NCBI RefSeq assembly: GCF_039697315.1
Contig: NZ_CP155619.1
Span: 2,108,001 to 2,172,000 of the forward strand
Origin: Pseudomonas abietaniphila
GTDB taxonomy: Bacteria > Pseudomonadota > Gammaproteobacteria > Pseudomonadales > Pseudomonadaceae
Length of the DNA stretch: 64,000 nt
Direction of reading: 5' to 3'
A program made the position numbers and the translations under genes. The notes under the pieces are model-generated. The model searched no databases. It was not told the origin of the DNA and saw nothing but the letters and a program-made list of their open reading frames with translations. Positions within the stretch are counted from its first letter, which is position 1; the number at the start of each line of letters is the position of its first letter. This document shows positions 18,054 to 26,320 of this stretch, piece by piece.

Positions 18054-19061
18054 TCAGCGGATCACGATCACCCGCCCCAACGCCTCGTACTGCTCGAACC
18101 CGACCACTGACTTCAACGCGGCCAGCACCGCCAGCGGGTCTTTGCTGGGGAAGCTGCCGCTGACGGTCTTCGCGGCCAACCGGTCGTTGAGCACGACGAT
18201 GCGCCCGGGGTAATACCGGCTTAGATCGTCGATCACCTGCGCCAGCGGCGTGCGGTAGTAATTGAGCCAACCCTGACGCCAGGCCAGTTGCTTTTCACTG
18301 TCGACAATGCTCGGATCGCTGGTATGGGTGAGGTCGTAACTGACCCGCTGTCCCGCCGTCAGGATCTGCTGCGGCTCGCCCACGTCCGCCTTGACCCCTA
18401 CGCGCCCGGAGAGCACGGTCACCTGCGCCCCGTTCGGCTGTAGGCGCACTTCGAACTGTGTACCCAGCACTCGCGTTTCACCTTTTCCACCCTCGACCAC
18501 AAAAGGCTCGCCGGTGTGCGTGACCTGGAAGAAAGCGGCCCCCCGACGCAATTCGACGTGGCGCTCGCCCTGAGTGAAATGCACTGCAATCGCGCTGTCG
18601 GCATCCAGCGTGACCTGCGACCCATCGGCCAGCATCACGCTGCGGACCTGCCCCGGCGCGGCGACGTAATCCGCACCGAGATCATCGATCCAGCGCTGCG
18701 GCTGAAAGCCCAGGCCGACCCCGATCATCAGCACCAGACAGGCCGCCATCGCCAGACCGGCGCTCCAGCGCATCAGCGTGTGGCGGCGAACCGCAGTACG
18801 CGGGGCATCCATTGCCTTGAGCAACGCGGCAAGCGCGACGGCGTCTTCACCGGCCAGCTTCGCCGCAGGTTCCTCGGTCATCTCCCACATCACTTGCGCC
18901 TGGGCATAGGCCTCGGCATGGGCGGGATCGGCCTGCAACCAGCGGCTGAAACGCGTTTGTTCGGCCACTGTCGGCTGATCGTGCAGCACGCTCAACCAGC
19001 TGAGGGCGGCTTCGTGATGTTCAGGCGTAATGACCAAGGTTGGGTCCGAAGGCGCTTTCAT
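18054..19061 (-). CDS. FecR-family anti-sigma/sigma regulator
   Basis: A 335-residue transmembrane regulator. Its cytoplasmic N-terminus has the Trp-rich FecR motif (AALSWLSVLHDQPT, FSRWLQADPAHAEAY). One membrane helix lies near residues 103-120 (MAACLVLMIGVGLGF). The periplasmic FecR domain (GQVRSVMLADGSQVTLDADS) and a C-terminal STN-like part (LAQVIDDLSRYYPGRIVVLN) would receive the signal from the receptor. Its start overlaps the sigma gene stop by 4 bp (ATGA), so the pair is translationally coupled. Confidence 0.93.
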   Translation of the reverse strand: MKAPSDPTLVITPEHHEAALSWLSVLHDQPTVAEQTRFSRWLQADPAHAEAYAQAQVMWEMTEEPAAKLAGEDAVALAALLKAMDAPRTAVRRHTLMRWSAGLAMAACLVLMIGVGLGFQPQRWIDDLGADYVAAPGQVRSVMLADGSQVTLDADSAIAVHFTQGERHVELRRGAAFFQVTHTGEPFVVEGGKGETRVLGTQFEVRLQPNGAQVTVLSGRVGVKADVGEPQQILTAGQRVSYDLTHTSDPSIVDSEKQLAWRQGWLNYYRTPLAQVIDDLSRYYPGRIVVLNDRLAAKTVSGSFPSKDPLAVLAALKSVVGFEQYEALGRVIVIR

Positions 19062-19666
19062 CGACGAGCGTCCCCGGACTTCGCACCGAGCGGGATCACC
19101 CGCCCGGGCCCCTGCTCCAGACTCGCCTTGCAGGCCTGCAAGGCGCGCATCATGTGTTTTTCCACCGCGCTCTGCGAAAGGCCCATGACGGTGGCGATCT
19201 CGCCGTATTTGCGACCGTGAATGCGGTTGAGCAGGAAGATCTGCCGCGTTTTGTCGGGCAGTCCGCGCAGTGCCGCTTCGATGTGTCGCAAATCGTTACT
19301 GGCTTCCAGCGCGGCCTGCGGCGCGTCGCTGCACAGTTCCTGCTCGTCAGATATCAGCGCTTCATGAAGCCGGGCGCGGGTGCCTTCGTTGCGCAGATGG
19401 TCGATGGCAATGTTGCCCGCGCAACGCATCAAGTAGGTGTTGAGCTCCTCCACCTGCACCAGCGGACGTCGCCAGAACCGGACGAACAGGTCCTGCACCA
19501 GATCGGCTGCCGTCGCACGGCACCCGACACGCCGACTCACCAGCGCTTCCATTTGCGGGCGCTGGGACAGGAACACCTTGAGAAAGCGTGCGCGAGCAGC
19601 TTTCGGGGCGTCTTGATCGATCTCGGAGGGGACCGAGTCGAGGGCGGGTGGAGGGAGATCAATCAT
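19058..19666 (-). CDS. FecI-like ECF RNA polymerase sigma factor
   Basis: A 202-residue iron-starvation sigma factor. Region 2 shows DLVQDLFVRFWRR and LNTYLMRCAGNIAIDHLR; region 4 shows LPDKTRQIFLLNRIHGRKYG and IATVMGLSQSAVEKHMMRAL. It would bind core polymerase and transcribe the receptor gene when the matching ferric-siderophore is bound outside. It is the first gene of the fecI-fecR-receptor series. A Fur-box-like sequence lies 10-28 bp upstream of its start, fitting iron repression. Confidence 0.94.
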   Translation of the reverse strand: MIDLPPPALDSVPSEIDQDAPKAARARFLKVFLSQRPQMEALVSRRVGCRATAADLVQDLFVRFWRRPLVQVEELNTYLMRCAGNIAIDHLRNEGTRARLHEALISDEQELCSDAPQAALEASNDLRHIEAALRGLPDKTRQIFLLNRIHGRKYGEIATVMGLSQSAVEKHMMRALQACKASLEQGPGRVIPLGAKSGDARR

Positions 19667-19675
19667 CGCGCGATA

Positions 19676-19694
19676 TTAATGATAAATATTCTCA
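19676..19694 (-). promoter_or_regulatory. Fur box-like operator
   Basis: TTAATGATAAATATTCTCA resembles the 19-bp Fur consensus GATAATGATAATCATTATC at most positions. It lies immediately upstream of the sigma-factor start codon, where Fur with iron would block transcription of the fecIR-type genes. Matched by eye, not scored. Confidence 0.65.
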
Positions 19695-19931
19695 TGCGCA
19701 AAAGAATATGACGGCAAACCCCCGTTTTTACGAGGTGATCCCCCAGTGACGTGATCCTGGGTATCACCCATGAGCCGTGTTCCAGACCGCTGAGGATTCT
19801 GGCCTGGAAATATTTTCTCGCATCTGGGGGTTGAATTGTTTCTTCATCGGCGCCAACACTGTGACTGAGGGCAGACGAAAACTTCAGTGTCGTCGAGACT
19901 CTCCCGAGCAAGCCAAAGTAAGGGAAGAACT

Positions 19932-20351
19932 ATGCAAATCCAGGTCAATAGCGATAACCACATCGAAAGCAGCATCCGACTGGAGGAGTGGGTACGAACC
20001 ACCGTTGAAAGCACGCTCGAACGCTACGAAGAAGATCTCACCCGCGTCGAAGTCCACATCCGCGATGAGAATGGCGATAAGCCCGGCCCGCATGACATCC
20101 GCTGCCAGATGGAAGCCCGGCCAAAAGGACACCAACCTATTTCCGTGACCCACAAGGCCGACTCACTGGATCAGGCCGTGGACGGCGCTGCCGTGAAACT
20201 CGATCACGCGCTGGAACACTTGTTCGGCAAACTGCGCAGCAAACGCGGCGGTGTCACCACGCTGAGCAGTGTTCGGGGCAACGAATCGGACAATCCCGAC
20301 GCCCTGCTACAGGAAGAATTTCTGGAAAAAGACGACGCCCTGCACGGTTAA
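19932..20351 (+). CDS. short hibernation-promoting factor / RaiA-family ribosome-associated protein
   Basis: A 139-residue protein starting MQIQVNSDNHIESSIRLEEW, with the beta-alpha-beta-beta-beta-alpha fold of the S30AE family (YEEDLTRVEVHIRDENGD, SVTHKADSLDQAVDGAAVKL). A good ribosome-binding site (AGGGAAGAAC) precedes 19932. Short family members bind in the 30S decoding centre under stress. It lacks the long-HPF C-terminal dimerisation domain; the last ~35 residues are acidic and low complexity. A strong terminator follows, so it is monocistronic. It is not the HPF linked to rpoN. Confidence 0.85.
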   Translation: MQIQVNSDNHIESSIRLEEWVRTTVESTLERYEEDLTRVEVHIRDENGDKPGPHDIRCQMEARPKGHQPISVTHKADSLDQAVDGAAVKLDHALEHLFGKLRSKRGGVTTLSSVRGNESDNPDALLQEEFLEKDDALHG

Positions 20352-20386
20352 ACCGGCGGCTTGAAACAGTCAATCATTCAATAAAC

Positions 20387-20424
20387 AAGGGCGGGCCTGT
20401 GGAGACAGGCCCGCCCTTTTTATT
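20387..20424 (+). terminator. Rho-independent terminator of the HPF/RaiA gene
   Basis: AAGGGCGGGCCTGT, loop GGAG, ACAGGCCCGCCCTT form a perfect 14-bp GC-rich stem, followed by TTTATTT. It is 36 bp after the HPF stop codon. Confidence 0.95.
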
Positions 20425-20780
20425 TCAATTGAAACGCGCACACAAACCATGCAGACAGCGCCCTAATGGTGCCTGCGTGCAACTGGAGCAGCATTTCGCT
20501 ACTACTTAATCATTAATCTAAAAGAGTAAACCTGATCACACTTTCAGCGCTGAAAGGATTCATGATCACTTTAAAAGCCCCGCCGGTCCCGCATGGCCCG
20601 AACCCTGCAAGTGTCAGAACGTCGAGCCTCCAACCTCTGCAAACCTCGCCCCTTCCGGCCCGATGGGCAGCTGACTCGCCAACACAGACGCAGTTTTATT
20701 TATACCGTTGATCCTGCGTCGAGAACTAAAAGGACAAACGTTCAGTCAATTCATGCAGATCGATAATCAGGTAACAGGCC
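20425..20780. other. intergenic region with a 16-bp palindrome between direct repeats
   Basis: No coding potential is evident. CTTTCAGCGCTGAAAG (20541-20556) is a perfect palindrome, flanked by TGATCAC at 20533 and again at 20563. An AT-rich promoter-like stretch (GTTTTATTTATACC, near 20693) precedes the DUF3509 gene. Confidence 0.5.
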
Positions 20781-21110
20781 ATGGACAATCCTTTTCAACA
20801 GATCACCGATGCTTTTCACCCAGACTACCGGGTCAATCTGAGTATCCAGGGCCTCGACGGAACCATCATGCTGACACTCTCCAACGAGTCAGGTGTGGTC
20901 GCTAAACGCTTGATCAGCGCCGAACAACGTAATTCACCCAAGCGCCTGCGTCGCTTGATCGAAAGCGTGCAATTCGGCATCGCCATCGAACAAGGTCACA
21001 GCGCAATCAAGATCCTGGCCGCCATGACCGATGGCGACGTAAAACAACTGGCACCGCCGGCCGCCAACGCCCGCCTGCTCAACCGTTCAAATCAGGCAAT
21101 AGGCCTCTGA
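20781..21110 (+). CDS. DUF3509 domain-containing protein
   Basis: A 109-residue protein whose start MDNPFQQITDAFHPDYRVNL, central VVAKRLISAEQRNSP and helical LRRLIESVQFGIAIEQGH match the Pseudomonas-specific DUF3509 family. Family function is unknown; several paralogues per genome are usual. CAGG lies 7-10 bases before the start codon. A GGAGGCGA...TCGCCTCC hairpin (21130-21154) follows the gene but lacks a U-tract, so it is at best a weak terminator. Confidence 0.88.
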   Translation: MDNPFQQITDAFHPDYRVNLSIQGLDGTIMLTLSNESGVVAKRLISAEQRNSPKRLRRLIESVQFGIAIEQGHSAIKILAAMTDGDVKQLAPPAANARLLNRSNQAIGL

Positions 21111-21326
21111 GCAATGACGCGGACCTGACGGAGGCGACTCGATGAATCGCCTCCCCTTCGCGCCTGCTGTCCTGTCGCCATGCCGGTGATCGCTTCTCCG
21201 CTTTAACTTCCCGCCGATTCAGCCCTCAGACAGAAACGACCTGTTACAACAACTCTGTATCGAGCCCACACGCCCTGAGCAACGCAACGGGTGGTGGCCG
21301 GATGTGGACACGTTCGAGGTAGCGAC

Positions 21327-21662
21327 ATGTATTTACGATATTTAGCGCTGGCTGGCGTTCTGGTGATGGCCACCGGTTGCGTCGAAGAAAGGGTCGTGCA
21401 TGAGCGGCGCGGACCGCCGCCGCGCGCCGAGTACGTCGAAGTCATCGCCCCGCAGGCGCCGCCGGAACGCATTATTGAAGAAGAACCGGCACCGCGCCCC
21501 GGCTACATCTGGTCCCGCGGCTACTGGCGCTGGAACGGCAACCGCTATGTCCCGGTTCATGGCCACTGGGAAGCTGTGCGGCCTGGCTATCGTTACCAGC
21601 ATCCGTACTGGGAAAACCGGGGCGACGGCTGGCATTACCATGTCGGAGTCTGGGTGAATTGA
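21327..21662 (+). CDS. YXWGXW-repeat lipoprotein
   Basis: A 111-residue secreted protein. The signal peptide LALAGVLVMATGC ends in a lipobox, with Cys at about residue 18. Aromatic repeat units follow, IWSRGYWRWNGNRYVPVHGH and HPYWENRGDGWHYHVGVWVN, which match the YXWGXW repeat family. Homologues are small outer-membrane or periplasmic proteins of unknown role. An in-frame ATG at 21291 exists but would spoil the signal peptide, so 21327 is used. A bidirectional terminator lies between it and the convergent psiE gene. Confidence 0.85.
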   Translation: MYLRYLALAGVLVMATGCVEERVVHERRGPPPRAEYVEVIAPQAPPERIIEEEPAPRPGYIWSRGYWRWNGNRYVPVHGHWEAVRPGYRYQHPYWENRGDGWHYHVGVWVN

Positions 21663-21685
21663 TCACCTGATCATCATGCAGAAAG

Positions 21686-21715
21686 AAAAATGCCCCGCAT
21701 CGACGGGGCATTTTT
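21686..21715. terminator. bidirectional terminator between the YXWGXW and psiE genes
   Basis: AAAAATGCCCCG, loop CATCGA or smaller, then CGGGGCATTTTT. The stem is flanked by A and T tracts on both sides and therefore works for both convergent genes. Confidence 0.93.
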
Positions 21716-21738
21716 CATTCAGGCCGGCAAAACGTCAT

Positions 21739-22227
21739 TTATAACTCGCCCTTCTCGTCGATCACCGCCCCTTTCGTCTTGCCGTTAGGGTCCGGGACCT
21801 TCACCGACGGAAATTGTGAGGAGGCGTAACGCACCACAAGAATCGCGAACGCCAGCAGCAGAATCGCACCACTGAGGTACACAACACCCAGATCCGGCGG
21901 CGCATGGTGCGAAACGTCGGAGATGAGCAGACGGGTCAGCGCCGTGATCGCGACATAGATAAGGAAGCGCACGGGCATGTGGTTGGTCTTGAAATAGATC
22001 CCCACCATCGCACCCAACTCCAGGTAGATGAACAGCAGCAAGATGTCATCGACCGTGATGTGTCCTTTTTCCAGCATGCCCAGAAACGCCATGACCGCAG
22101 CCCACGCGGTGACCGCGCCGATGGCGAACAGCGCCAGGTAATGGAAGGTCTCGACGAACAGGTTGCCCAGCGACTCAGCGCAACTGTGTACGTGCTGACG
22201 AAGGGATTCGGCCCAGTTGATTTTCAC
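21739..22227 (-). CDS. psiE: phosphate-starvation-inducible PsiE family protein
   Basis: A 162-residue membrane protein with four hydrophobic segments (YLALFAIGAVTAWAAVMAFL, DILLLFIYLELGAMVGIYF, FLIYVAITALTRLLI, GVVYLSGAILLLAFAILVV). YLELGAMVGIYFKTNHMPVR is characteristic of PsiE. I use a GTG start at 22227 because AAGGAAG sits properly before it; the frame is open upstream but without a ribosome-binding site. In E. coli psiE responds to phosphate starvation through PhoB; no Pho box was confirmed here. Function is unknown. Confidence 0.87.
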   Translation of the reverse strand: MKINWAESLRQHVHSCAESLGNLFVETFHYLALFAIGAVTAWAAVMAFLGMLEKGHITVDDILLLFIYLELGAMVGIYFKTNHMPVRFLIYVAITALTRLLISDVSHHAPPDLGVVYLSGAILLLAFAILVVRYASSQFPSVKVPDPNGKTKGAVIDEKGEL

Positions 22228-22423
22228 GATGTACTTCCTTGAGTAACCCAGATCGGATGATGCCGCGTGCGCATGACGCTTGTGCGCACGCAATTGGCCA
22301 AGCATTTAAGGGGCCATTAGCTATGGTTGAGAACGTGACCGGATGTCGCAAGGCACAATCTGGCGTTAAAAATGCCTGTGAATTGCCACTACCCAAGCAG
22401 CATCGATTCCCTTATGCTGCGCA

Positions 22424-22439
22424 CTGTATATAAACACAG
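22424..22439 (+). promoter_or_regulatory. LexA (SOS) box upstream of yebG
   Basis: CTGTATATAAACACAG matches the consensus CTGTATATATATACAG very closely, with both CTGT and ACAG ends intact. It lies 43 bp before yebG, a known SOS gene in E. coli. Confidence 0.92.
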
Positions 22440-22481
22440 TATCCGATAAAGAAACTATCGTGAAGGCATATGAGGTGGTAA

Positions 22482-22742
22482 ATGGCCGTCGAAGTGGTAT
22501 ACCGCAGCAGCCGAGATCTGGAGCGCTTGTTCATGGATAAAGCCGAAGCTGACCGTCATGACAAAATGCTCGAACTCGCCGAGCTGCTGTCCAGCGTATT
22601 GAGTAAAGCCGTGCCTTCCCTGTCCGAAGCACAGGTCGAAGAGGCTGGCATCTACATGGCGAAGAACCGCGACGTCTTCGCGCGCGCATTCAAGAACCAA
22701 CCCGATGCGTTGAATGAATTGCTGAGTGACGCGGCCGAGTAA
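22482..22742 (+). CDS. yebG: YebG family SOS-response protein
   Basis: An 86-residue protein starting MAVEVVYRSSRDLERLFMDK, with EADRHDKMLELAELLSSVLS, as in YebG, a DNA-damage-inducible protein of unknown biochemical role. The E. coli protein is about 96 residues, so this is close to full length. GAGGTGG precedes the start. The strong LexA box 43 bp upstream confirms the assignment and predicts induction by DNA damage. It stands alone. Confidence 0.93.
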   Translation: MAVEVVYRSSRDLERLFMDKAEADRHDKMLELAELLSSVLSKAVPSLSEAQVEEAGIYMAKNRDVFARAFKNQPDALNELLSDAAE

Positions 22743-22757
22743 TCTGCTGCAATCCCG

Positions 22758-22875
22758 TGTGGGAGCGAACTTGGTTTGGGCCGCATCCGGACGAAGCCGC
22801 GGTCAGGACATCCGGATACGGCGGATGCACAGACCTCTTCGTCCAGATACGGCCCAGGCCAAGCTCCCTCCCACA
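22758..22875. repeat. diverged 118-bp relative of the repeat element
   Basis: Starts TGTGGGAGCGAACTTGGTTT, continues GGGCCGCATCCGGACGAAG, and ends GGCCAAGCTCCCTCCCACA. The left internal motif (GGGCCGCATCCGGA) is shared with the 148-149 bp elements, but the outer ends are of the GTGGGAGCGA REP subtype and the length is shorter. It also has inner copies of CATCCGGA. Confidence 0.6.
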
Positions 22876-22927
22876 GGTATAGGTTCCCTTACCTGGACCG
22901 TATTAACCCGGATTCCCCCTTCTCCCG

Positions 22928-23719
22928 TTACGCACCAACGCTGACGGCCTCGGCACACGCCTGCAGCACGTTGGGGCCAACACCAATGATCAACTCGCTG
23001 CCAAGCCAGCTCGCGAGCAACGCACCCGCCCTTGCCACGCCGTCCTGCTCACCCAGCCGAGCCACGAGCATCTCGCACAGGTCGATGAAGCTGCCGTTCT
23101 GCTGGAGCTGAACCAGCGCCAGGTATTCCAGGGCGTCGACCTCTTTCAGCCGCGACGTGAACCCACGCCGCCAGACGATCAGGCCACCCGCCTCTGCCAG
23201 CATTTCGCTGTCCGGTGGCGTACGCCCCTCACATAGCGCCGACCAGACCGCTTCGACGTTGGTGGTCATGACGTGTATCCGTAACGACGGCGTGAAACGC
23301 AACTGGGCGTGATCCCAGTCGACGGTCGCCAATGCGTCGGGGGAAAGCGGCGTGGCATCTTTCGCCACTAACGCCTCACTCAAGGCCTGTTCGATCCAGG
23401 CGAGCTCGTGGATGTCAGGGTTTTCGGGAAACCGTCGACGCAGGGTCTCGTCGAAATGCTCGGCGTAGGCATCAAGGGTCCAGGCGTAAGGAGGAAAGTG
23501 TTCGATATGGTCGATGGCCGTGTGACGGAAGGCTTCCTCGCCCAGCCAGCTGCGCAGTTGCGGGAAGGCATGTTTCAGGCAACTCACCAGCTGCGCCCGG
23601 TAGTTGTTCTGATACACCGCGAGGCCTGCAGCGGCGTGGACGCTCAAACGATCGGCCGCGTCTTCGGACGAATCGACCAGCCAGGACTGAAAATCACGCT
23701 GCATCTCGGCGAGATTCAT
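22928..23719 (-). CDS. bufC: DUF2063 / HvfC-BufC family protein, bufferin maturation partner
   Basis: A 263-residue protein. It opens with MNLAEMQRDFQSWLVDSSED and contains VYQNNYRAQLVSCLKHAFPQ, the hallmark of the DUF2063 putative DNA-binding/partner domain. Proteins of this family pair with DUF692 enzymes to recognise the peptide substrate, as MbnC does with MbnB. Its start overlaps the bufB stop by 4 bp, so the two are coupled. It is the last gene of the operon. Confidence 0.87.
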   Translation of the reverse strand: MNLAEMQRDFQSWLVDSSEDAADRLSVHAAAGLAVYQNNYRAQLVSCLKHAFPQLRSWLGEEAFRHTAIDHIEHFPPYAWTLDAYAEHFDETLRRRFPENPDIHELAWIEQALSEALVAKDATPLSPDALATVDWDHAQLRFTPSLRIHVMTTNVEAVWSALCEGRTPPDSEMLAEAGGLIVWRRGFTSRLKEVDALEYLALVQLQQNGSFIDLCEMLVARLGEQDGVARAGALLASWLGSELIIGVGPNVLQACAEAVSVGA

Positions 23720-24558
23720 GCGGCATCTCCTGCGCGGCGAACGGTTTCGGCAGTGCCCAATGCACGAGCGATGGACAGCTCCTGCAGCAGTTCGCCCAGG
23801 GGCGGAATATCGTCATCGCGTTCAATCATGGTGGCGACCGGCCCGAGCAACGAAATGGCTTTGGCGTACAGGTGCCAGACGTCGGTGCACACCGGGCTGT
23901 CGTGGGTGTCGATCAACAGATCGGGGCCCTGACTGTGTCCAGCGAGGTGAATCTGGCGCACGCGTTCGGCGGGAATTCCATCGAGAAACGCCAACGGGTC
24001 GAAGCCATGATTGCTGGCGCTGACGTAGACGTTATTGACGTCGAGCAGCAGTTCGCAGCCGGTGCGACGGGACATCTCGGCGATGAATTCCCATTCGGTC
24101 ATGGCGGCGTCGGGAAAGCTCAGGTAGCTGGAGGGGTTTTCGAACAGCAGGGTCCGGCCCAACACGTCTTGAGCGTGATGAATGTTGGCGCATACCCGTT
24201 CCAGTGCTTCGTCGGTGTACGGCACTGGCAAAAGATCGTGAGAGTTGAAGCCGCCGATGCGCGACCAGCTCAGGTGATCGGAGACGAACAACGGTTCGAT
24301 GTCGTCGACCAGGCTTTTCAGGCGTTTGAGGTAATCGGGGTTCAGCCCGTCCGCCGAGCCGATCGACATGGACACACCGTGCAGCACCACCGGATGACGC
24401 TCACGGACCTGACGCAGGATGTTGCGCGGCTGTCCGCCCTCGACCATGAAGTTTTCCGAGATGACCTCGACGAAATCCACCGGAACCTGGGTCTCCAGAA
24501 AGTCGCGATAGTGCTCGCGGCGCAGGCCCAGCCCGTACCCTGAAAAGACTGCTGACAT
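23716..24558 (-). CDS. bufB: DUF692 (MbnB/BufB-like) iron-dependent peptide-modifying enzyme
   Basis: A 280-residue TIM-barrel protein of the DUF692 family. Metal-ligand motifs in order are VVLHGVSMSIG, FVSDHLSW, LFENPSSYL, LLLDVNNVYVSA, QIHLAGHS, LIDTHDSPV and TMIERDDDIPP, all with their His/Asp/Glu residues present. Characterised members use a mixed-valent iron centre to modify Cys residues of a ribosomal peptide into metal-binding groups. The likely substrates here are the Cys-rich products of bufA1 and bufA2 upstream. It is separated from bufA1 by a 139-bp gap with a terminator hairpin. Confidence 0.92.
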   Translation of the reverse strand: MSAVFSGYGLGLRREHYRDFLETQVPVDFVEVISENFMVEGGQPRNILRQVRERHPVVLHGVSMSIGSADGLNPDYLKRLKSLVDDIEPLFVSDHLSWSRIGGFNSHDLLPVPYTDEALERVCANIHHAQDVLGRTLLFENPSSYLSFPDAAMTEWEFIAEMSRRTGCELLLDVNNVYVSASNHGFDPLAFLDGIPAERVRQIHLAGHSQGPDLLIDTHDSPVCTDVWHLYAKAISLLGPVATMIERDDDIPPLGELLQELSIARALGTAETVRRAGDAA

Positions 24559-24656
24559 GATGCGTACTCCGTTGAAGGGGCTGACGATGGTTGGCGTTCA
24601 GTCGACAGCGATGCAGCCGATCCAAAGCGACCGAACCGTCCCACGGCAGGTAAAAG

Positions 24657-24685
24657 GCAAAAAAGCCCGTCACACAGGACGGGCT
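24657..24685 (-). terminator. internal terminator between bufA1 and bufB
   Basis: On the minus strand AGCCCGTC, loop CTGTGT, GACGGGCT is followed directly by TTTTTT. It lies 13-41 bp after the bufA1 stop and about 100 bp before bufB, so it should reduce but need not abolish transcription of bufB-bufC. Confidence 0.88.
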
Positions 24686-24697
24686 CTGTCACCCGAC

Positions 24698-24973
24698 TTA
24701 TTTAGGCTCGGTCAGGGTGCCGCCGGCTTTCAGGCATTCGGAGGGGGTTTTGACGATCACGCCCTGGCCTTTGCAGCTGTTCAGGCCTTTGCAGTCGTTC
24801 TTGGCGGTCGCGCACAGGCTTTCGCCTTTGCACCCGTTGACGCCGTAGCAACGGCCTGGTTTTTCGGCGCTGGCATCGGCAGCCGATGCGCCAACGCTGA
24901 AGGAAGCCGATGCCAGGGCGATCAATGCGGCGGCGGTGGCGATGCTGAAGCGGGATTTGTTCGAAGCGATCAT
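24698..24973 (-). CDS. bufA1: BufA1-type bufferin precursor (periplasmic Cys-rich metallophore)
   Basis: A 91-residue secreted peptide. The first ~31 residues form a signal peptide (IATAAALIALASASFSVGAS, cleavage near ASAADAS). The mature part has six regularly placed Cys in a repetitive frame: GRCYGVNGCKGES, LCATAKNDCKGLNSCKGQ, and TPSECLKAGGT. This matches the bufferin/DUF2282-related small proteins that are exported and bind excess copper after modification by DUF692/DUF2063 partners. Four Cys lie in CxxxxCKG-like repeats, the usual modification sites. The start sits behind GGAG. Confidence 0.85.
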   Translation of the reverse strand: MIASNKSRFSIATAAALIALASASFSVGASAADASAEKPGRCYGVNGCKGESLCATAKNDCKGLNSCKGQGVIVKTPSECLKAGGTLTEPK

Positions 24974-25041
24974 GGTGTTCTCCAGTTGCGGTCGGGATAA
25001 ATCAATAAAGGTGTGTTGAATCGGTGGCGTAAACGCCGGCG

Positions 25042-25818
25042 TTACTTGACGGCCAGCGCGGCGTCTTCGATGACCTGAGCGACGGCTTCAGGCTGCGAGA
25101 TGTACACGGAGTGGCTGGCCTTGATTTCGGTGACCCTGGAACCGGCGCGCTTGTACATCCAGCGCTGCAGATCAGGGCTTAGCGCGCGGTCGTCAGTGGC
25201 AACGATTGCGTAGGTCGGCTTGTTGTGCCAGGCCGCGGCCCAGGCTTGCGCACCGAAGGTGGCGGCGGTCGCAGCAGGCTGGGAAGCGGCCATGAAATCG
25301 GTGCGGTTGGTGGTCAGGTCCGCCGCGAAGTCGGCGTTGAATTTGGCGCGATCAAAAAACAGATGACCGTCGCGAGTCGGTCGCACGTCATCGCTTGGCG
25401 CCGGCATCGAGGCAATCAACTGGCCCATGCTCTCGCCCACTTCAGGTTGCAGTGCGGCCACGTAGACCAGTGCCTTGACCTTGTCGCGGATGCCAGCTGC
25501 GCTGATCACACCGCCGCCCGAGCTGTGACCGACCAGCACCACCGGGCCGACCTGCTGGTCAAGAATTTCGCGGGTGGCGGCAATGTCTTCGTCCAGGTTG
25601 GTCGCAGGCTGAGGCACTACGGTGACCTTGTAGCCCTTGTGAATCAGGATGTCGTGTACGACTCGCCAGCCTGAACCGTCAACGAAAGAGCCGTGGACGA
25701 TCACGATGTTTTTCGCACCCGTCGGTCCTGCCGGTGCCGCAGCAGGCGTCGCCGCTGAGACAAAGAACGGAGCGGCCACGGCCATGACGCCGAGGGCAAG
25801 TTTGGAAACTGTACGCAT
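25042..25818 (-). CDS. secreted alpha/beta hydrolase
   Basis: A 258-residue hydrolase with an N-terminal signal peptide (LALGVMAVAAPFFVSAATPA). The nucleophile elbow is LVGHSSGGG (Ser99). HGSFVDGSGWR supplies the oxyanion loop, and the likely acid and His are in ATDDRALSP and IKASHSVYIS. It resembles the AB-hydrolase/esterase-like periplasmic proteins often seen beside DoxX genes. The start at 25818 has GGAGAG upstream. It lies between doxX and bufA1 in the bufferin operon, which is unusual and suggests a role in the same response, but this is positional inference. Confidence 0.85.
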   Translation of the reverse strand: MRTVSKLALGVMAVAAPFFVSAATPAAAPAGPTGAKNIVIVHGSFVDGSGWRVVHDILIHKGYKVTVVPQPATNLDEDIAATREILDQQVGPVVLVGHSSGGGVISAAGIRDKVKALVYVAALQPEVGESMGQLIASMPAPSDDVRPTRDGHLFFDRAKFNADFAADLTTNRTDFMAASQPAATAATFGAQAWAAAWHNKPTYAIVATDDRALSPDLQRWMYKRAGSRVTEIKASHSVYISQPEAVAQVIEDAALAVK

Positions 25819-25879
25819 GGTGACTCTCCGGGGGCTTGTGCAGCCCCGCTCAGGTTTCATTTTTTTGTGTGTTGCGAAC

Positions 25880-26320
25880 TCAATGGCGGGCGGCGCGAGA
25901 CCGTCCGAAAAACAGCTGATCCAACGACCAGCCACCGGCGCCATACACCACCAGCGGCAGGAGCAATCCGGCCCAGGTCAGGTGGGTTGGCCAGGCGTTC
26001 GGGTACACGAAAATCTCGATCACCGCCGTCATGCCCAACAGCGCAGCGGCAGCCGGTCGTGTCAGCAGGCCAAGCACCAGCAGCATCGGAAACAGGTGCT
26101 CGCCATAGGTCGCCAGGTGTGCTGCCAGATCGGTCGGGATCAACGGCAGCGCGTATTCGTACTGGAACAGCTGAAACGTCGACGGCTTGATCGTCAGCCA
26201 ACCTGTGACCTTGGTGCGTCCCGACAGGAAGAACACCGATGCAATGCCGACCCGGGCGATCAACAGCAACGCACTGGGCATGGCGGCCCGCAGCGTCGGC
26301 GCCAGCATCGAGCTGCGCAT
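25880..26320 (-). CDS. DoxX-family membrane protein
   Basis: A 146-residue protein with about four membrane helices and the DoxX hallmark [20 protein letters not shown] near residues 23-42, plus [20 protein letters not shown]. The ATG at 26320 shares one base with the bufA2 stop codon (TGATG), so translation is coupled. DoxX proteins commonly accompany DUF692/DUF2063/DUF2282 genes and are thought to act in redox or thiol/sulfur chemistry at the membrane. The role here is inferred from this association. Confidence 0.9.
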   Translation of the reverse strand: MRSSMLAPTLRAAMPSALLLIARVGIASVFFLSGRTKVTGWLTIKPSTFQLFQYEYALPLIPTDLAAHLATYGEHLFPMLLVLGLLTRPAAAALLGMTAVIEIFVYPNAWPTHLTWAGLLLPLVVYGAGGWSLDQLFFGRSRAARH

